A model generated the notes under the pieces. That model searched no databases. It saw only the letters and a list, made by a program, of their open reading frames with translations, and was not told where the DNA came from. Source: JAWAFC01 sp038890815 (GTDB lineage Archaea; Micrarchaeota; Micrarchaeia; Burarchaeales; JACRGF01). From it: a stretch of 64,000 nucleotides of DNA. Each line of letters starts with the position of its first letter. Position 1 is the stretch's first letter. The stretch lies in contig JAWAFC010000007.1 in assembly GCA_038890815.1 (NCBI GenBank), positions 1-64,000 of the forward strand. Direction: 5' to 3'. Made by a program: the position numbers and the translations under genes. Positions 60,608 to 64,000 of the stretch are shown here, one piece after another.

Positions 60608-62190
60608 CTCGGTCCTGCCCTTTTCTCCGCGAGCCTCCTCTTGTAATTCACGGCATCGTTGATGGCGCGGATGAGGGCCAGCACGCTGGCCATGACGATG
60701 TCCCCGCTCACAGCGTTCGCCGCAAACACATTGCCCTTTTCATCCACCACTTTTATGGTCACGTCAGCCAGCGCGTCAGTTCCGCCCGTAATCGCCCTCA
60801 GGTTGTACTCGGTGAGCTTGATTTTGGCCTCCGGCCCCAGCACGCTCTGGATGGCATTGCTGGCTGCATCCACAGGGCCCACGCCCTGACTTGCGCCCTT
60901 GAGAAGCTCGTCGCCGTATTTGACCACGATGCTCGCGGTCGGAGTGATCTTGTTCCCGGTGACCACGGTCACCTCCTCGAGCGTGACGACGGGCTTTCTG
61001 GCGACCGCATGCCCTATTACATCTTCAGCTATCGCGATGATGTCCTCGTTGTAAATCCTTTTCTTGGCTTCGGCCAGCTCTTTTATCCTGTTCGTGATGT
61101 CAACGATGAGTTCCTTCGCCACATTTTTGTACCCGAGCTCGGCCAGCGCGGCCTCTATCGCGGCTTTCCCGGTATCCTTACCTATGACTATGCGCCTTTT
61201 CTGCCCCACGAGCTCGGGCGGGAATGGCTCGAAGGTCATTGCCTGCTTGAGCACGGCATGCGTATGTATGCCGCTCTCGTGCGCGAAGGCCGTGGAGCCG
61301 ACGATCGGGTAGTTGGGCATGAGATATACCTCGCTGTATTTCTCCACGAGCCGTGACACCTCGGTCAATTTTTCTGTCTTAATACCGGTCTTCACTCCAT
61401 ACAGCGCGTGCAGGGACATCACGACCTGCTCAAGGCTCGCATTGCCCGCGCGCTCTCCGAGCTGGTTTATTGTGACATGCACCTCATCTGCGCCTGCCTC
61501 GCACGCGGCCAGCGTGTTGGCCACCGCCAGGCCGAAGTCGTTGTGGCAGTGCACTTGGATGTCGCAGCGCAGCTTTGGCCTCAGCCGCGCGATGAGCTCT
61601 CTCATCGCGCTCGGGTGCATCACCCCCACCGTATCGGGGATGTTTATGGCATCGGCCTTCGCCTTTTCAACGGCCTTGCAAACTTTCAGAAGGTAGGGAA
61701 ATGGCGTTCTTGTGGCATCCATGGGCGAGAAAATGCAGGGCAGGCCGTGAGCCTTGACCAGCTCAACGGCCTCGACCGCCATCTGCAGCACTTCCTCCTG
61801 CGTCTTGCCCATCTGCCACTTCAGGTGGATGGGCGAGGTGGAGATGAAAGTATGCACGATGTCGACATCGGCCGCGATGCACGCTTCGAGATCGGGCTTG
61901 AGCACGCGCGCCAGCCCGCACACGCGGCTGCTCAGGCCGAGCCCGGCTATTTTCTTTACAGTCTCAAATTCCGGTTTTGAGTTGATGGGGAAGCCGGCCT
62001 CAATGGTGTCGACGCCGAGCTCGTCCAGCGCCTTTGCTATCGCGACTTTTTCCTCGCTTTTGAATGTGACGCCGGGCAGCTGCTCGCCGTCCCTCAGCGT
62101 GGTGTCAAATATTTTTATCCTCTTGCGCATGTTGCGGAAACGCCTGTTGACTTCCTTGTTGTACTCGCTGACATAGAACTTGGCCCGCAT
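60604..62190 (-). CDS. leuA: 2-isopropylmalate synthase family (LeuA/CimA-like)
   Basis: 528-aa acyl-CoA aldolase. The N-terminal domain has FDTTLRDGEQLPGVTFKSEEKVAIAKALDELGVDTIEAGFP, DTVGVMHPSAMRELI and HCHNDFGLAVANTLA; HESGIHTHAVLK follows. The C-terminal LeuA dimerisation/feedback domain (VTVVTGNKITPTASIVVKYGDELLKGASQGVGPVDAASNAIQSV) is complete. It could be isopropylmalate, citramalate or homocitrate synthase; these cannot be told apart here. ATG at 62190 is about 23 bp from the TATA box; the ATG at 62112 begins the family core. Confidence 0.93.
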   Translation of the reverse strand: MRAKFYVSEYNKEVNRRFRNMRKRIKIFDTTLRDGEQLPGVTFKSEEKVAIAKALDELGVDTIEAGFPINSKPEFETVKKIAGLGLSSRVCGLARVLKPDLEACIAADVDIVHTFISTSPIHLKWQMGKTQEEVLQMAVEAVELVKAHGLPCIFSPMDATRTPFPYLLKVCKAVEKAKADAINIPDTVGVMHPSAMRELIARLRPKLRCDIQVHCHNDFGLAVANTLAACEAGADEVHVTINQLGERAGNASLEQVVMSLHALYGVKTGIKTEKLTEVSRLVEKYSEVYLMPNYPIVGSTAFAHESGIHTHAVLKQAMTFEPFPPELVGQKRRIVIGKDTGKAAIEAALAELGYKNVAKELIVDITNRIKELAEAKKRIYNEDIIAIAEDVIGHAVARKPVVTLEEVTVVTGNKITPTASIVVKYGDELLKGASQGVGPVDAASNAIQSVLGPEAKIKLTEYNLRAITGGTDALADVTIKVVDEKGNVFAANAVSGDIVMASVLALIRAINDAVNYKRRLAEKRAGPS

Positions 62191-62207
62191 GTGTACACAT
62201 TGCCATC

Positions 62208-62220
62208 TCATATTTATAAA
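62208..62220. promoter_or_regulatory. Shared TATA box for leuA and thrC
   Basis: CATATTTATAAAC, centred at about 62213, lies 23 bp from the LeuA-like ATG (62190, minus) and 29 bp from the threonine synthase ATG (62242, plus). One near-symmetrical AT element appears to serve two amino-acid biosynthesis genes. Confidence 0.65.
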
Positions 62221-62241
62221 CTTCCCGCGCGAAGCATCTCC

Positions 62242-63438
62242 ATGCCCTACTGGCTCGAGTGCATTGCCTGCCGCAGGAGATATGAGGCGGGCGACATCGT
62301 GTATGCCTGCACCGAATGCGGCGACCTGCTGGACATTCGCTACGAGCACAAGAGGCCACCGCGCATCCGTGAGAGAATACCGGGCGTGTGGCGGTATGGC
62401 GATTTCCTCCCGTTCGATGACCCGAAGCACATAATTTCGCTCGGCGAAGGCGACACGGGCTTGTACGCCTGCCCGAGCCTTTCCAGCGAGCTGGGCCTTT
62501 CCCGGCCCCTCTATGTTAAGAACGAGGGCGAGAACCCCACCGGCTCTTTCAAGGATAGGGGCATGACTGTCGGCATAACAAAGGCGCGCGCGCTCGGCGC
62601 CAAATGCGTCGGGTGTGCCAGCACAGGCAACACGAGCGCCTCGCTCGCAGCCTATGCCGCACGCGGCGGCTTGCGCTGCATCGTATTCGTGCCAGCGGGC
62701 AAAATAGCAATGGGCAAGCTGGCCCAAGCCCTTGTCTACGGCGCAGAAGTCTTCGCGCTCGAGGGGAATTTCGACGATGCCATGCGCGCCGTGCTCGAGC
62801 TCAGCGCGCAGGGCAAGATCTACCTTCTCAACTCCATCAACCCCTACAGGGGCGAGGGTCAGAAGACTATTGCTTTTGAGATCGCAGAGCAGCTCGACTT
62901 TAACTTGCCGGAATACATTTTCGTTCCGGTCGGCAATGCCGCCAACATCAGCGCAATCTGGAAGGGCTTCAAGGAATTCCGCGAGGCGGGCCTCATCGAG
63001 GCCCTCCCGAAAATGGTCGGCGTGCAGGCAGAGGGTGCGGCTCCGCTTGCCCGCCTCTTCGCCAGCGGTTCGGATGACTTCAGGCCGGAACCAAATCCGA
63101 GGACTGTGGCGAGCGCTATCCAGATAGGCAATCCGGTTTCGTGGAAAAAAGCGATCCGCGCGGCCAGGGAAAGCAGAGGCAGAATCATCGCAGTGAGCGA
63201 TGAGGAAATCCTCCGCGCGCAGTCCCTGCTCGCCTCTCGGGAGGGCATTTTCGTTGAGCCTGCCAGCGCAGCGAGCATCGCGGGGGTAAAGAAACTGCGG
63301 GAAAAGGGCGAGCTTTCAGAAGACGCCTCTGTCGCGTGCGTCTGCACGGGCAATGGCCTCAAAGACCCCGATGCGGTTATCGGCCGCTACCAAGGCGCGA
63401 TAAAGAGGATAAAGAACCTGAAGGAGGCGAGGCTTTAG
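62242..63438 (+). CDS. thrC: Threonine synthase
   Basis: 398-aa PLP enzyme converting phosphohomoserine to threonine. N-terminal Cys pairs (LECIACRRRYEAGDIVYACTECG) form a zinc-ribbon-like element. The PLP-lysine motif is NPTGSFKDRG, with CASTGNTSASLAAYAARGG and VPVGNAANISAIWKGF following. The ATG at 62242 gives the family N-terminus; upstream in-frame codons lie in the promoter. Confidence 0.95.
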   Translation: MPYWLECIACRRRYEAGDIVYACTECGDLLDIRYEHKRPPRIRERIPGVWRYGDFLPFDDPKHIISLGEGDTGLYACPSLSSELGLSRPLYVKNEGENPTGSFKDRGMTVGITKARALGAKCVGCASTGNTSASLAAYAARGGLRCIVFVPAGKIAMGKLAQALVYGAEVFALEGNFDDAMRAVLELSAQGKIYLLNSINPYRGEGQKTIAFEIAEQLDFNLPEYIFVPVGNAANISAIWKGFKEFREAGLIEALPKMVGVQAEGAAPLARLFASGSDDFRPEPNPRTVASAIQIGNPVSWKKAIRAARESRGRIIAVSDEEILRAQSLLASREGIFVEPASAASIAGVKKLREKGELSEDASVACVCTGNGLKDPDAVIGRYQGAIKRIKNLKEARL

Positions 63439-63439
63439 C

Positions 63440-64000
63440 CTACAGCGCCCTGTCTTTCGTGTAGTACCACTGCACTTGTCCTTTCGCAGCCTCTTCATCG
63501 ATATTCTCTTCTTCGATTATTGAGCGCGTGCGCGCTGGCGGGACAACCTCAACCAACATCCACTCCCCGTTTTGTTTCCTGAAACTCCAGTATTCCTCCC
63601 AGGGGGTGACGTACTCGTCTTTCCTCGTAATTTTTTCCCCTTTGTACTCTATTCTCTGCGCATGCGCGCTTATGCGCGCGGTGAACTCATCCCTATTCTT
63701 GTCGTTGTAGTTCTTGACGAGGACGATGTCGACTTTCCTCACGCACATATTCCTGTACTCCACCTTTCTGTTCTCCTTCTTCATTGCATCAATCTGGCTA
63801 CGGAAATGCGAAGCGGCTTCGGGCAGTAGGAAAGGCTCGACGGCAGTCAGGTCCCTTTTTTCGAATGCTGTGAGCACGCGCACGAAAATTTCTCTCGCGC
63901 GCATTTTCATGAAATCCTCGTCCCAGCTCTTGTCCGTAGAGGAAAGAAAGTTCAGCATGCGGTGAACCCTGTCCGCCTTTTTTCTGAGCGCCTCATCGAG
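63440..64000 (-). CDS. Tim44-like domain protein (partial, runs off right edge)
   Basis: Frame open from the window edge (64000) to a stop at 63440: at least 186 residues. MKMRAREIFVRVLTAFEKRDLTAVEPFLLPEAASHFRSQID and the strand-rich C-terminus (DEYVTPWEEYWSFRKQNGEWMLVEVVPPARTRSII) match the Tim44-like/NTF2-like fold. An internal ATG at 63958 exists but the frame continues upstream, so the start is probably outside. Converges with thrC, 1 nt apart. Confidence 0.75.
   Translation of the reverse strand, partial: LDEALRKKADRVHRMLNFLSSTDKSWDEDFMKMRAREIFVRVLTAFEKRDLTAVEPFLLPEAASHFRSQIDAMKKENRKVEYRNMCVRKVDIVLVKNYNDKNRDEFTARISAHAQRIEYKGEKITRKDEYVTPWEEYWSFRKQNGEWMLVEVVPPARTRSIIEEENIDEEAAKGQVQWYYTKDRAL

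Noticed and set aside
60604..62727. 707-codon version of the LeuA-like protein
   Set aside because: The extra 179 N-terminal codons run through the shared promoter and antisense to thrC.

Overview
The window is archaeal chromosome. It carries an A-type (V-type-like) ATPase operon, exosome subunits Rrp4/Rrp41/Rrp42, SBDS, proteasome alpha, prefoldin beta, the KEOPS subunit Pcc1, RNase P proteins, aIF5B, archaeal ribosomal proteins (L7Ae, S28e, L24e, L37Ae, L15e), RNA polymerase subunit P, Sec61-beta and two intron-containing tRNAs. Most genes are preceded by TATA boxes about 25 nt upstream of the start codon (leaderless transcripts) or by GGTGA-type ribosome sites. Most of the window is GC-rich. 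The CRISPR-cas block, a Tat-type lipoprotein, a decayed protease and a beta-rich surface protein are visibly more AT-rich. The gene content fits a euryarchaeal or DPANN-type lineage; I cannot name the phylum from sequence alone.

Layout. 1-9253: a type I-B CRISPR-Cas locus, all on the minus strand: cas8b-cas7-cas5-cas3-cas6-cas1-cas2-cas4, a short leader, then an array of 14 repeats that runs off the left edge. 9268-17424 (minus): membrane metalloprotease, aIF5B, dCTP deaminase-like protein, FeoB with a DtxR-FeoA fusion regulator behind a DtxR-type operator, a DsbA-like membrane protein, NDP kinase and three ribosomal proteins. 17555-25959 (plus): the complete ATPase operon H-I-K-E-C-F-A-B-D. 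25956-36383: mixed genes: protease remnant, secreted metallo-beta-lactamase protein with lamin-tail domain, diphthamide ligase, S-adenosylhomocysteine hydrolase with an MTI/MTA phosphorylase, a pentein-fold protein, AMMECR1, a Tat-type lipoprotein, a DNA-binding protein and an HD phosphohydrolase. 36387-47038 (minus): Sec61-beta, an ankyrin protein and a three-gene envelope operon (712-aa coiled-coil/beta-rich protein, 1783-aa Ig-like secreted protein, 794-aa Ig-like anchored protein), divergent from a PadR regulator. 47515-53773 (minus): a dense RNA and protein quality-control operon from psmA to ogt. 53881-58827: a GNAT-like protein with an unrecognised partner, RNase P proteins, and a tandem pair of small alpha/beta proteins. 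58824-64000: L15e, two tRNAs, two unrecognised proteins, LeuA-family synthase, threonine synthase and a Tim44-like fragment.

Candidates for something new: the PadR-linked envelope operon, whose first protein looks like an anchored coiled coil plus a beta-barrel-like C-terminus ending in Phe; the GNAT/660-aa gene pair; the tandem small alpha/beta paralogs; a tRNA-Thr with an intron in its D-loop; and repeated use of one near-palindromic TATA box for two divergent genes. Apart from the CRISPR array there is no gene-free stretch over 300 bases; the longest is 47039-47230, which holds divergent promoters and a dyad.
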